This document shows positions 1-8,135 of a DNA stretch of 64,000 nucleotides, one piece after another; position 1 is the stretch's first letter; the number at the start of each line of letters is the position of its first letter. Source of the stretch: an uncultured Flavobacteriales bacterium (GTDB lineage: Bacteria > Bacteroidota > Bacteroidia > Flavobacteriales > BACL11). The stretch is from assembly GCA_905478765.1 (NCBI GenBank), contig CAJQJY010000010.1, forward strand, positions 1-64,000, in the 5' to 3' direction. The notes beneath the pieces are model-generated. The model had not been told where the DNA came from. It saw nothing but the letters and a program-made list of their open reading frames with translations, and did no database searches. Position numbers and translations under genes: made by a program.

Positions 1-1
1 T

Positions 2-745
2 AATTTACCACAAATAGTTGCTGATTTTTCACCTATTTCATTGGATGAAATGGATGATGTGAAATTGATGAGCCGTACTGACACTAAGTTTGCTTTTAAA
101 GCGAATAAAATGCCTTTGCTTTTGCAAAAATTATTGCCTTTCTATAGAGTTTTAGCAATTGATGGTGAACTTATTCACGATTACAAATCCCTTTACTATG
201 ATACTGATAATAGTAAGTTTTATTTGGATCATCATAACGGAAGGGTAAACCGAAACAAGATTCGTTTTAGAGAATATGTGGGTAGTAAACTTACTTTTTT
301 AGAAATAAAAAGAAAGAATAACAAAGGTAAAACCATCAAAAAAAGAATGAGGGTGGATGCTATTAGCAATGAGCTTTCAGAAAAACAGAAAAACTACATT
401 GAAAAAATTATTGGGAGACCTATGAATGTAAATGCTAAACAGTGGATTAATTTTAGCAGAATTACTTTTGTGCATAAAACCCAAAAAGAACGACTGACTA
501 TTGATGTTAATCTTACTTTTGAAAATTCAGATGAAAAGGGGGATATGAAGCATATTGTTATTGCTGAGGTAAAGCAAGAACGCATGAGTCGTTCCTCTGA
601 CTTTATGCGTATTGCAAAAGAAATGTATATCTTGCCCATCCGTATTAGCAAGTATTGCTTAACAACTTTAGCTTTGAACCCAAAGCTTAAAAAAAACAGA
701 TTTAAAGAAAAAGTATTATTTATAAATAAATTAAAACAAGCGTAA
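2..745 (+). CDS. VTC-domain protein (polyphosphate polymerase-like), 5' truncated by window edge
   Basis: The frame is open to the window edge, so the true start lies upstream; the TTG at 41 is unlikely to be the start. The VTC fold is recognisable from its charged tunnel residues: a YYDT segment, an H-x2-G-x3-R-x-K-x-R-x-R block, then FLEIKRK followed by KKR, and later IDV and AEVK strands. In yeast Vtc4 this domain makes polyphosphate from ATP. In bacteria the polymer made by such proteins is mostly untested. The stop codon directly abuts the ATG of the DUF4956 gene (TAAATG), so the two are probably co-translated. Function is inferred from the family and the neighbours. Confidence 0.85.
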   Translation, partial: NLPQIVADFSPISLDEMDDVKLMSRTDTKFAFKANKMPLLLQKLLPFYRVLAIDGELIHDYKSLYYDTDNSKFYLDHHNGRVNRNKIRFREYVGSKLTFLEIKRKNNKGKTIKKRMRVDAISNELSEKQKNYIEKIIGRPMNVNAKQWINFSRITFVHKTQKERLTIDVNLTFENSDEKGDMKHIVIAEVKQERMSRSSDFMRIAKEMYILPIRISKYCLTTLALNPKLKKNRFKEKVLFINKLKQA

Positions 746-1390
746 ATGGAACTATTAACAATTTTATTGAGTGGATTTGGAGATTTTTTAGGAACTCCAA
801 TTTTTGATTCAGAAGATTTTTGGAAACTGATTACAAAAACAATTTTTAACCTTATAATCATCACTACTATTATCAGGTATATTTACTATCCTGTAACTAA
901 AAATAAGGATTATTTATTTACTTATTTTCTTATTAGTTTAACGGTATTCTTGCTTTGTGTACTACTAGATAGTGTAAAGTTACAACTAGGGTTTGCATTG
1001 GGGCTTTTTGCCATTTTTGGTATTATCCGTTACCGTACCGACCCTATTCCTATTAAAGAGATGACTTACCTATTTTTGGTTATTGGCGTGTCGGTTGTAA
1101 ATGCTTTGGCGAACAAAAAAATTAGTCATGCTGAGCTAGTATTCGCTAACCTTATGATCGTATTTGTTACTTTCGGAATGGAACGTATTTGGCTATTGAA
1201 AGGCGAGTCACGTAAGAATGTAATCTATGAGAAAATTGAATTGATTGTTCCTGAAAGAAGAGAGGAATTATTGGCAGATTTAAAAGATAGAACAGGAATT
1301 GACATATTAAGAGTTGAAATTAGAAGAATAGATTTTTTAAGAGATACCGCCAACATTCGTATTTTCTATTATGAGGATAATAAAAAATAG
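746..1390 (+). CDS. DUF4956 family membrane protein
   Basis: 214-residue inner-membrane protein. About four hydrophobic segments lie in residues 28-148, followed by a soluble C-terminal domain of about 65 residues. The loop GIIRYRTDPIPIKEMTYLF is the family hallmark. DUF4956 proteins are repeatedly encoded beside VTC-domain proteins, which suggests a membrane partner of the polymerase (inference). It starts immediately after the VTC stop codon and overlaps the DUF2490 gene by 20 bases, so all three are one transcription unit. The biochemical role is unknown. Confidence 0.85.
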   Translation: MELLTILLSGFGDFLGTPIFDSEDFWKLITKTIFNLIIITTIIRYIYYPVTKNKDYLFTYFLISLTVFLLCVLLDSVKLQLGFALGLFAIFGIIRYRTDPIPIKEMTYLFLVIGVSVVNALANKKISHAELVFANLMIVFVTFGMERIWLLKGESRKNVIYEKIELIVPERREELLADLKDRTGIDILRVEIRRIDFLRDTANIRIFYYEDNKK

Positions 1391-2012
1391 TATATTCCTT
1401 TTATTATTTTGCTCCATATCTGCTTTTGCGCAGGAGAATGATTTCCAAACTTGGTATGCAGTTTCTCTGAACAAGAAAATCATAAAAAAGACAAACCTTA
1501 CTGTAAAAACAGGTTTGCGCTTAAGGGAAAATTCAAGCTTGTATGCTAAGCAGTTTACGGATGTAAAAATCAAGCGTAAGTACAATAAGCGTATTTCTTA
1601 TGCTGTGGGGTATCGTTATATCAATAGGTGGGATATTGCTTTGAACATTTCAAATCAGAATCGTTTTTATGCGGATGTATACTATAAAAACAAATTCAGC
1701 AAACGCTTTAGCTATGCTGTACGGAATAGATGGCAAACGCAAGGGGATTTGTATGGCTATAAAATGACCTTGCGTCAGAAATTTTCTTTGAACTATAATA
1801 TCCGAAAAACAAAATTAAGTCCAAGTATAGCTACTGAATATTTTTTAACTTTGGAAGATGGTATAAACAAATTGCGTTCTAACATTGCTTTTGGCTATCC
1901 CTTGGCTAAAAAGTTAGATTTTGAATTGGCGTATAGAATTCAACACGAGTTTTATGTCAATAATCCTGAAACTCTTTTTATCTTTGAAGGAAAATTAGCT
2001 TACAATTTATAA
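1371..2012 (+). CDS. DUF2490 family outer-membrane beta-barrel-like protein
   Basis: 213 residues with a clear signal peptide (residues 1-20, ending SAFAQ). The mature part is made of amphipathic, aromatic- and lysine-rich beta strands and ends in a strand with a terminal Leu, as expected for a small outer-membrane barrel. It matches DUF2490 in length and in the opening QTWYAVSLNKK. It overlaps the DUF4956 gene by 20 bases, which places it in the VTC operon. A role as outer-membrane component of a polyphosphate-related system is inference only. Confidence 0.8.
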   Translation: MRIIKNSIFLLLFCSISAFAQENDFQTWYAVSLNKKIIKKTNLTVKTGLRLRENSSLYAKQFTDVKIKRKYNKRISYAVGYRYINRWDIALNISNQNRFYADVYYKNKFSKRFSYAVRNRWQTQGDLYGYKMTLRQKFSLNYNIRKTKLSPSIATEYFLTLEDGINKLRSNIAFGYPLAKKLDFELAYRIQHEFYVNNPETLFIFEGKLAYNL

Positions 2013-2016
2013 TTTT

Positions 2017-2505
2017 ATGCAAGAAAAGAAAATAGAACTTTCCTTTATTACCGCTCATCTTTCTGAGCTTTCTGAACAAGAACAGCAATTAGTTGCCAAT
2101 GCAAAATCATCACTCAAAACGGCTTATGCTCCTTATTCTGGTTTTTTAGTTGGGGCAAGTGTCTTGCTCGAAAATGGCGAAATAATTAATGGAAGTAATC
2201 AGGAAAATGTAGCCTATCCTTCAGGGCTTTGTGCGGAAAGGGTTGCCCTTTTTTATGCAGGAGCAAGATATCCTGATGTAAAAGTAAAGAAGATTGCTGT
2301 ATCGGTACATTCCAAAAACTTTGAGGTAACTGAGGTCGTTTCTCCTTGTGGTGCTTGCAGGCAAGTTATGGCAGAATATGAGGAGAAGCAGGAAGAGGCA
2401 ATTAAAGTAATTTTACACTCTCCAACGGATGAGGTGCTTATTGCCAATACGGTTGAGGATTTATTGCCCTTTATGTTCAAAAGTCCTTTGCTTAAAAAGC
2501 ATTAG
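2017..2505 (+). CDS. cdd: Cytidine deaminase
   Basis: 162-residue homotetrameric-type cytidine deaminase, converting cytidine or deoxycytidine to uridine or deoxyuridine in pyrimidine salvage. The zinc site is complete: Cys72-Ala-Glu74 (catalytic Glu) and Pro110-Cys111-x2-Cys114. The substrate-binding segment YAPYSGFLVGAS (37-48) is also present. It begins 4 bases after the DUF2490 stop and may be read from the same transcript. The N-terminal 20 residues are longer than in the shortest homologues but usual for Bacteroidota. Confidence 0.95.
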   Translation: MQEKKIELSFITAHLSELSEQEQQLVANAKSSLKTAYAPYSGFLVGASVLLENGEIINGSNQENVAYPSGLCAERVALFYAGARYPDVKVKKIAVSVHSKNFEVTEVVSPCGACRQVMAEYEEKQEEAIKVILHSPTDEVLIANTVEDLLPFMFKSPLLKKH

Positions 2506-2519
2506 TTTCCTTATCTTTA
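2488..2519 (+). promoter_or_regulatory. Putative recG promoter, leaderless type
   Basis: TTG (2488-2490), 21-base spacer, then TATCTTTA (2512-2519), one mismatch from the Bacteroidota -7 element TAnnTTTG. Only four bases separate it from the recG ATG at 2524, so a transcript from it would have essentially no leader. Confidence 0.45.
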
Positions 2520-2523
2520 CCCC

Positions 2524-4620
2524 ATGCATATTCTTGATACCCCAATTGACTTTTTGAAAGGTGTCGGTCCTTTACGGTCCGATTTGCTTAAAAAGGAGTT
2601 GCGTATCTTTACCTATGGGGACTTGCTCATGCACTATCCTTTTCGTTATATCGATAGAAGTAAAATCCATATCATTGCTGAACTTAGGGAATCAATGCCT
2701 AACATACAGCTAAAAGGTAAAATTATAAAATTTGAGGAAAAAGGACATAAGAGAGCTAAACGCTTGATTGCTCATTTTCAAGACGAAACAGGTATTGTAG
2801 AGTTGGTGTGGTTCAAAGGTGCTAGATGGATAAGATCAAGCATAAAATTACATACGGAATATATTGTTTTTGGGAAGCCTTCTGCTTTTAAAGGAAATTT
2901 CAACATTGTACATCCTGAAATGGATATGCAAGAAGAAAATCAACAATTTACTGCAGGTTTGCAAGCCGTTTACCACGCTACAGAATTATTAAATGCAAAA
3001 GGATTGAGCAGTAGAGCAATTGGTAAATTAACAAAAGGATTATTGCCACTATTGAAAAATCAATTGGAAGAAACCCTTTCGGCATCTTTAGTGGATAAGT
3101 TGAATTTACCAACTAGAGTTCAGGCACTTGTTGATGTGCATCAGCCTAAAGATGCTAAAAGTTTAGTGCGAGCTCAAAAACGCTTAAAGTTTGAAGAGTT
3201 TTTCTTTCTGCAATTACATTTGTTAAAACTTAAACTAACTCGAAATAAAAAGTTCAAGGGCTATCCTTTTGAAAACTTGGGGGAATGCTTTAATGAATTT
3301 TACAATAAACATTTACCTTTTGAATTGACAGGAGCGCAAAAGCGTGTAATAAAGGAAATCAGGAATGATGTTAGGAATCCTAAGCAAATGAATCGCCTTT
3401 TGCAAGGGGATGTAGGGAGTGGGAAAACTTTGGTTGCACTACTAAGTATGCTTATGGCAGTTGACAATGGTTATCAGGCTTGCCTTATGGCACCAACTGA
3501 AATTTTGGCTCGCCAGCATTTTACAACAATTTCAGAATATTTGAAAGAGCAAAATATTAAGGTGGCCATTCTTACTGGTTCAACAAAAACTAAGGATAGG
3601 CGTGTGCTACACGAACAATTGGAAAATGGAGAAATTGATATCTTGATTGGTACGCATGCTCTTATTGAGGATAAAGTAGTATTTCAGAATTTGGCTTTTG
3701 TTGTAATTGATGAACAGCACAGGTTTGGGGTGGCACAAAGAGCGAAACTTTGGAAGAAAAATAAATTCCCTCCTCATATGTTGGTGATGACGGCAACTCC
3801 AATTCCAAGAACTTTATCCATGACCCTTTATGGCGATTTGGATGTTTCCATTATTGATGAACTTCCTCCAGGAAGAAAGGAAGTTAAAACCATGTGGAAA
3901 ACAGATTCTTCTCGTTTGCAGATTATCAATTTTATGCGAGAACAAATTGCTTTGCAAAGGCAAATCTATGTTGTGTTTCCTTTAATTGAAGAATCAGAAA
4001 AACTGGATTATAAAAATTTAATGGAAGGCTATAATGCGATTGATAGAGAGTTTCCTATGCCAGAATTTCAAGTAAGTGTGGTGCATGGGCAAATGAAAGC
4101 AGAGGATAAAGAATATGAAATGAAACGCTTTGTGGATGGTGTAACTAATATTATGGTGGCCACTACAGTAATTGAAGTAGGGGTAAATGTGCCCAATGCC
4201 TCTGTTATGATTATTGAAAGTGCTGAGCGTTTTGGGCTTTCTCAGCTCCATCAGTTAAGAGGTAGAGTAGGTAGGGGTGCTGAGCAATCCTATTGTATTT
4301 TGGTGAGTGGTAACAAAGTAAGTGTAGAAGGGAAAACTCGTTTACAAACTATGGTGGACACTAATGATGGTTTTAAAATCTCTGAAGTAGATTTAGAATT
4401 GAGAGGTCCTGGTGATATGATGGGAACTAAGCAAAGTGGTGAACTCAATTTTAAAATTGCAGATATTATTGCGGATAATAAAATACTGCATTTTGCAAGA
4501 AATGAAGCAGACCTTTTGTTAAAAGAGGATGAAGAGTTGGAAAAAGCAGAAAACATCAATATTGCTCGTGCTTATCGCCCTTATGCTAGGGAACGTATGG
4601 GTTGGAGTAGGATTTCTTAA
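2524..4620 (+). CDS. recG: ATP-dependent DNA helicase RecG
   Basis: 698 residues, the usual RecG length. It remodels stalled replication forks and branch-migrates Holliday junctions. The N-terminal wedge/OB domain (about 1-230) is followed by the two helicase lobes. Visible motifs are GDVGSGKT (295-302, Walker A), DEQH (396-399), TAT (423-425) and QLRGRVGRG (577-585). The C-terminal LELRGPGDMMGTKQSG segment (about 625-639) is the RecG/Mfd TRG region. The gene is monocistronic and faces the convergent SRP RNA gene a few bases downstream. Confidence 0.97.
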   Translation: MHILDTPIDFLKGVGPLRSDLLKKELRIFTYGDLLMHYPFRYIDRSKIHIIAELRESMPNIQLKGKIIKFEEKGHKRAKRLIAHFQDETGIVELVWFKGARWIRSSIKLHTEYIVFGKPSAFKGNFNIVHPEMDMQEENQQFTAGLQAVYHATELLNAKGLSSRAIGKLTKGLLPLLKNQLEETLSASLVDKLNLPTRVQALVDVHQPKDAKSLVRAQKRLKFEEFFFLQLHLLKLKLTRNKKFKGYPFENLGECFNEFYNKHLPFELTGAQKRVIKEIRNDVRNPKQMNRLLQGDVGSGKTLVALLSMLMAVDNGYQACLMAPTEILARQHFTTISEYLKEQNIKVAILTGSTKTKDRRVLHEQLENGEIDILIGTHALIEDKVVFQNLAFVVIDEQHRFGVAQRAKLWKKNKFPPHMLVMTATPIPRTLSMTLYGDLDVSIIDELPPGRKEVKTMWKTDSSRLQIINFMREQIALQRQIYVVFPLIEESEKLDYKNLMEGYNAIDREFPMPEFQVSVVHGQMKAEDKEYEMKRFVDGVTNIMVATTVIEVGVNVPNASVMIIESAERFGLSQLHQLRGRVGRGAEQSYCILVSGNKVSVEGKTRLQTMVDTNDGFKISEVDLELRGPGDMMGTKQSGELNFKIADIIADNKILHFARNEADLLLKEDEELEKAENINIARAYRPYARERMGWSRIS

Positions 4621-4626
4621 AATAAA

Positions 4627-4730
4627 TAAGGGTAAGCTACTTATATCGCACCGCTACAACCTATTACCCTTGCTGCATTCCTGCCCTGGGGGAGTTCATA
4701 GGGAGCTGGTCGTACAAGACTTACCCTTAA
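4627..4730 (-). ncRNA. ffs: Bacterial small signal recognition particle RNA (4.5S type)
   Basis: On the minus strand the conserved apical hairpin reads CAGG-GCA-GGAA-TGC-AGCA: the GGAA tetraloop with both sides of the Ffh-binding symmetric loop. The ends pair as AAGGGTAAG (4720-4728) with CTTACCCTT (4628-4636), giving a closed RNA of about 104 nt, as expected for the short bacterial form. A very good promoter sits just upstream (4736-4764). The RNA scaffolds Ffh/FtsY in co-translational membrane targeting. Confidence 0.93.
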
Positions 4731-4735
4731 GGCTG

Positions 4736-4764
4736 CAAAACTAACATAATCTTGCTTTTCACAA
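4736..4764 (-). promoter_or_regulatory. Promoter of SRP RNA
   Basis: On the minus strand: TTG (4764-4762), 18-base spacer, then TAGTTTTG (4743-4736), a perfect match to TAnnTTTG. The paired 5' end of the RNA begins about 7-8 bases after this element. It calibrates -7-to-start spacing for this genome. Confidence 0.85.
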
Positions 4765-4789
4765 AACATTTTAGACATTCTATTTTGTT

Positions 4790-4797
4790 TATATTTG
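4790..4797 (+). promoter_or_regulatory. -7 element upstream of DUF4199 gene
   Basis: TATATTTG is a perfect TAnnTTTG match 26 bases before the ATG at 4824. No clear TTG was found at the right distance upstream. Confidence 0.5.
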
Positions 4798-4823
4798 CCA
4801 CTATTAATTTTAAAATAAAACAG

Positions 4824-5345
4824 ATGGATACTAAGAAATTTGCAATGAACTATGGAGCTATGTTAGGCCTTTGCTTAGTTGCTTTTGCAATTATTATGTG
4901 GTCAGTTGGTGCTGATGACAAACAATCAATCATCCCTTCCTTATTAAACAATGGAATCACAATTGCATTTATTGCTTATGCTGTTATTCAGTATCGAGAC
5001 ATTAATAATAATGGTTTTATTACTTATGCTGAATCATTGAAGCTAGGAACTACTGTCGCTTTTTTCTCTTCAATTATCCTGGCTTTCTATCAGTTTATTT
5101 ATATTACTTATCTTGATCCTAAAGCTTTAAGTGAGATAATAAAAATTACTGAGCAAGCTATGTTGGAATCAAACCCTGAAATATCGGATGAAGAATTAGA
5201 TATGGCTTTAGAAATGACAAGTAAGTTTATGCAGCCACATTGGATGATGATAATGGGAATGCTGGGTGGTACTTTTATGGGCTTTCTTTATTCGTTAATT
5301 ATTTCTATTTTTGTTAAAAAAGAAGATCCAACTTTAATCGCTTAG
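4824..5345 (+). CDS. DUF4199 family membrane protein
   Basis: 173-residue protein with four hydrophobic segments: near residues 10-28, 40-58, 75-97 and 140-160. The N-terminal MNYG-x-MLGL and the YAESLKLG segment before the third helix fit DUF4199. The ATG at 4824 is chosen rather than upstream codons because it follows the -7 element and gives the usual N-terminus. It lies 3 bases before a dolichyl-phosphate-mannose-synthase-like glycosyltransferase, a common pairing in Bacteroidota. Function is unknown; a role in lipid-linked sugar metabolism is only suggested by context. Confidence 0.8.
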   Translation: MDTKKFAMNYGAMLGLCLVAFAIIMWSVGADDKQSIIPSLLNNGITIAFIAYAVIQYRDINNNGFITYAESLKLGTTVAFFSSIILAFYQFIYITYLDPKALSEIIKITEQAMLESNPEISDEELDMALEMTSKFMQPHWMMIMGMLGGTFMGFLYSLIISIFVKKEDPTLIA

Positions 5346-5348
5346 CTT

Positions 5349-6296
5349 ATGAATATTAGTGTAGTAGTACCGTTATTTAATGAGGAAGAATCTTTGCCAG
5401 AATTATGTGCTTGGATTGGTAGAGTAATGCAAAAGAATAACTTTAGTTATGAAGTACTTTTGATTGATGATGGAAGTAAGGATAAATCATGGGAAGTGGT
5501 TGAGAAAATTTCAGCTGATAATTCCAATATTAAAGGAATAAAATTCAGAAGAAATTACGGAAAATCAGCAGCACTTAATGTCGGTTTTGTAAAAGCAAAA
5601 GGTGATGTAGTAATAACTATGGATGCTGATTTGCAAGATAGCCCTGATGAAATTCCGGCATTGTATAACAAAATTGCTGTTGATGATTTTGATTTGGTTT
5701 CAGGCTGGAAAGCCAAACGCTATGATCCTTTAACTAAAACTATACCTACTAAATTGTTCAATTGGGCAGCTCGTAAAGCATCTGGTATTTATTTGCATGA
5801 TTTTAATTGCGGACTTAAATCCTATAAAAATACGGTTGTAAAATCTATTGAGGTTCATGGCGAAATGCACAGGTATATTCCTGTATTAGCAAAATGGGCT
5901 GGGTTTTCAAACATCACGGAACAAGTTGTAGTGCATCAAAGCAGAAAATATGGCGTTACTAAATTTGGTTTGGAGCGTTTTGTAAATGGTTTTTTGGATT
6001 TAATGACTATTACATTTGTTAGTCGATTTGGCAAAAAACCAATGCACTTTTTTGGGGTGTTGGGGAGCTTAATGTTTTTGCTTGGTTTTGGTTTGTTTAT
6101 TTATATTGGAGGCGCAAAATTATATGCTATGTTCTCTGGTATTCCTGCAAAAAACATTGCAAATATGTCAGGTTTTTACATTGCACTTACAGCACAAATT
6201 ATTGGTGTTCAGCTTTTTTTAGCAGGTTTTATTGCTGAAATGATATCACGAAATGCTTATGATAGAAATAATTATCAAGTAGAAAAAGAAGTTTAG
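5349..6296 (+). CDS. GT2 family glycosyltransferase, membrane-anchored (GtrB/dolichyl-P-mannose synthase-like)
   Basis: 315 residues. An N-terminal GT-A fold shows VVVPLFNEEESL (6-17), DDGS (40-43) and the metal-binding DADLQD (92-97). Two C-terminal transmembrane helices (about 233-257 and 275-300) follow. This architecture transfers a sugar from a nucleotide donor to a polyprenyl-phosphate carrier on the cytoplasmic face of the membrane. It forms an operon with DUF4199 (3-base gap) and the GT4 gene (3-base gap). The sugar cannot be told from sequence. Confidence 0.88.
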   Translation: MNISVVVPLFNEEESLPELCAWIGRVMQKNNFSYEVLLIDDGSKDKSWEVVEKISADNSNIKGIKFRRNYGKSAALNVGFVKAKGDVVITMDADLQDSPDEIPALYNKIAVDDFDLVSGWKAKRYDPLTKTIPTKLFNWAARKASGIYLHDFNCGLKSYKNTVVKSIEVHGEMHRYIPVLAKWAGFSNITEQVVVHQSRKYGVTKFGLERFVNGFLDLMTITFVSRFGKKPMHFFGVLGSLMFLLGFGLFIYIGGAKLYAMFSGIPAKNIANMSGFYIALTAQIIGVQLFLAGFIAEMISRNAYDRNNYQVEKEV

Positions 6297-6299
6297 ATT

Positions 6300-7439
6300 T
6301 TGCCAAAACAAAAAGTCATTATTATTGGACCTGCTTTTCCTTTTAGAGGGGGAATAGCCAATTTTAATAATGCTTTAGCGCAAGAATATTACAAAAGAGG
6401 AGATGATGTAACGCTTTATTCTTTTACCCTTCAATATCCAGGTTTTTTATTTCCAGGCACTACACAGTACGAAAGTGGGAAAACGCCAAAAGAATTGAAA
6501 ATAAAAACACTTATCAATTCTGTAAATCCTTTTAATTGGGTAAAAGTTGCTCGTAAGATTAATACTGAAAAACCCGATTTGGTTATTATAAGATATTGGT
6601 TGCCTTTTATGGCTCCTTGTTTGGGTTCTATTGCTCGTTTGTTGAATTCTAAAATTAAGATTCTTGCAATTACTGATAATGTATTTCCTCATGAAAAAAG
6701 GATTGGAGATACTTTGTTTACTCGCTATTTTGTTAAAAGTTGTGATGCTTTTTTATCCCTTTCTGAATCTGTTTTGGATGACTTAAACAAATTTATCCCC
6801 TCTACTTCTAAAAAGTTTATTCCTCATCCTATTTATAATATTTTTGGTAAAAAAATTGATAAAAATACAGCAATAAAAAATTTAGGACTTAATGTTAATG
6901 ATAAACACTTGTTGTTTTTTGGCTTTATTCGTAAATATAAAGGCTTGGGTTTAATGCTAAAAGCAATGGCTGATAATCGTATTAAAGAATTAGGAGTAAA
7001 ATTGGTTATTGCAGGTGAGTTTTATGATAGCAAACAAGAGTATTTGGATTTGATTAATGAGCTTGAAATTTCCGATAATATTATTCTTAAAAGTAACTTT
7101 ATTTCATCTAATAAAGTGAAAGATTACTTCTGTGCTTGCGATATGATAACTCAAACTTACAAAACTGCAACTCAGAGTGGAGTAACACAAATTGCATATT
7201 CCTTTGATAGGCCAATGTTAGTTACTGATGTGGGTGGGTTGGCTGAAATTGTTCCACATAATAAAGTGGGATATGTAACTTCACAAAATCCTACAGCTGT
7301 AGCAGATTGTATTATAGATTTTTATAAAAATAATAGAGAGGAAGAGTTTTCATTAAATACCTTTAAAGAAAAAGAAAGATTCTCTTGGAAATCCTTTGTT
7401 GATGGAGTGGATGAATTAATGATTTCAGTTAATAAGTAA
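6300..7439 (+). CDS. GT4 family glycosyltransferase
   Basis: 379 residues, two Rossmann-like GT-B lobes. The N-terminal GPAFPFRGGIANFN (10-23) is the acceptor-side glycine motif. The C-terminal lobe has the KYKGLG segment after a LLFFGFIR strand, and DVGGLAEIV in the donor-binding region. The start is TTG at 6300: no in-frame ATG would keep the first beta strand (KVIIIGP), and the previous stop is 3 bases upstream. Probably works with the preceding GT2 on a lipid-linked or surface glycan; substrate unknown. Confidence 0.85.
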   Translation: MPKQKVIIIGPAFPFRGGIANFNNALAQEYYKRGDDVTLYSFTLQYPGFLFPGTTQYESGKTPKELKIKTLINSVNPFNWVKVARKINTEKPDLVIIRYWLPFMAPCLGSIARLLNSKIKILAITDNVFPHEKRIGDTLFTRYFVKSCDAFLSLSESVLDDLNKFIPSTSKKFIPHPIYNIFGKKIDKNTAIKNLGLNVNDKHLLFFGFIRKYKGLGLMLKAMADNRIKELGVKLVIAGEFYDSKQEYLDLINELEISDNIILKSNFISSNKVKDYFCACDMITQTYKTATQSGVTQIAYSFDRPMLVTDVGGLAEIVPHNKVGYVTSQNPTAVADCIIDFYKNNREEEFSLNTFKEKERFSWKSFVDGVDELMISVNK

Positions 7440-7455
7440 TCTTTACTTTTTAACC

Positions 7456-7463
7456 TATCTTTG
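7456..7463 (+). promoter_or_regulatory. -7 element upstream of MORN-repeat gene
   Basis: TATCTTTG, a perfect TAnnTTTG match, ends 15 bases before the ATG at 7479, predicting a leader of only about 10 bases. No clear -33 TTG. Confidence 0.5.
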
Positions 7464-7478
7464 CCAAAATATCATTTT

Positions 7479-8135
7479 ATGAAAAAATTACTTTTACTAT
7501 CAATGTTGTTGCCATTTTTAGCTTTTTCTCAATCAGTTAATGAGTTAGATGCTAGTGGTAAAAAACAAGGTATTTGGACTAAAACTTACAAAAATGGTAA
7601 TTTAAGGTACAGAGGTCAATTCAAAGATGATAAACCTCAGGGTTTATTTTACTATTATCAAACTTCAGGTGAGTTGCTAGCTGAAAAAAAGTTCTTTCAT
7701 AATGGAACAGCTGCTGCATCTCATATCTTTTATAAAGGTGGAGAATTGCAAGCTTCAGGTTTATATGTAAATGAATTAAAAGATAGTACTTGGAATTATT
7801 ATAATAGGGATAGTCTTTTAATTATGAGTGAAGAATACAAGGAAGGAAAATTGAATGGAACAACTAAAACTTACTATTATGAAGGCTCAATTTATGAGAT
7901 TAAAAGTTGGAACAAAGATGTTTTAGATGGCAAGTGGGAGCAGTTTTTTATGGATGGAACATTAAAAATGCAGAGTGCTTATAATCAGGGTAAAAGAGAT
8001 GGAAAACAAACTTATTATCATCCGAATGGAAAGGTGTATTATAAAGGAAAATACACTGATGATTTAAAAGTTGGAGTTTGGGAATATTTTAATGAGGAAG
8101 GAGTTACGGATACAATAATTAATTACAATGAGTAA
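7479..8135 (+). CDS. Secreted MORN_2-repeat (YwqK-like) protein
   Basis: 218 residues with a signal peptide (MKKLLLLSMLLPFLAFSQ). The mature part consists of MORN_2-type repeats of about 22-24 residues, recurring as G-x-W-x-x-Y/F-x2-G-x-L (KNGNLRYRGQFKD, DGTLKMQSAYNQGKRDG, NGKVYYKGKY). Such proteins are often auto-labelled YwqK-family antitoxins in Bacteroidota, but no toxin gene is next to it and the export signal argues against that role. The last 8 bases overlap mnmA, so translation is coupled. Confidence 0.8.
   Translation: MKKLLLLSMLLPFLAFSQSVNELDASGKKQGIWTKTYKNGNLRYRGQFKDDKPQGLFYYYQTSGELLAEKKFFHNGTAAASHIFYKGGELQASGLYVNELKDSTWNYYNRDSLLIMSEEYKEGKLNGTTKTYYYEGSIYEIKSWNKDVLDGKWEQFFMDGTLKMQSAYNQGKRDGKQTYYHPNGKVYYKGKYTDDLKVGVWEYFNEEGVTDTIINYNE

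Noticed and set aside
4529-4744. 71-residue plus-strand ORF after recG
   Set aside because: It overlaps the end of recG and runs through the SRP RNA on the other strand; no protein-like pattern.
7479-8135. YwqK-type antitoxin of a toxin-antitoxin pair
   Set aside because: The protein has a signal peptide and no toxin gene adjoins; the neighbours are mnmA and glycosyltransferases.
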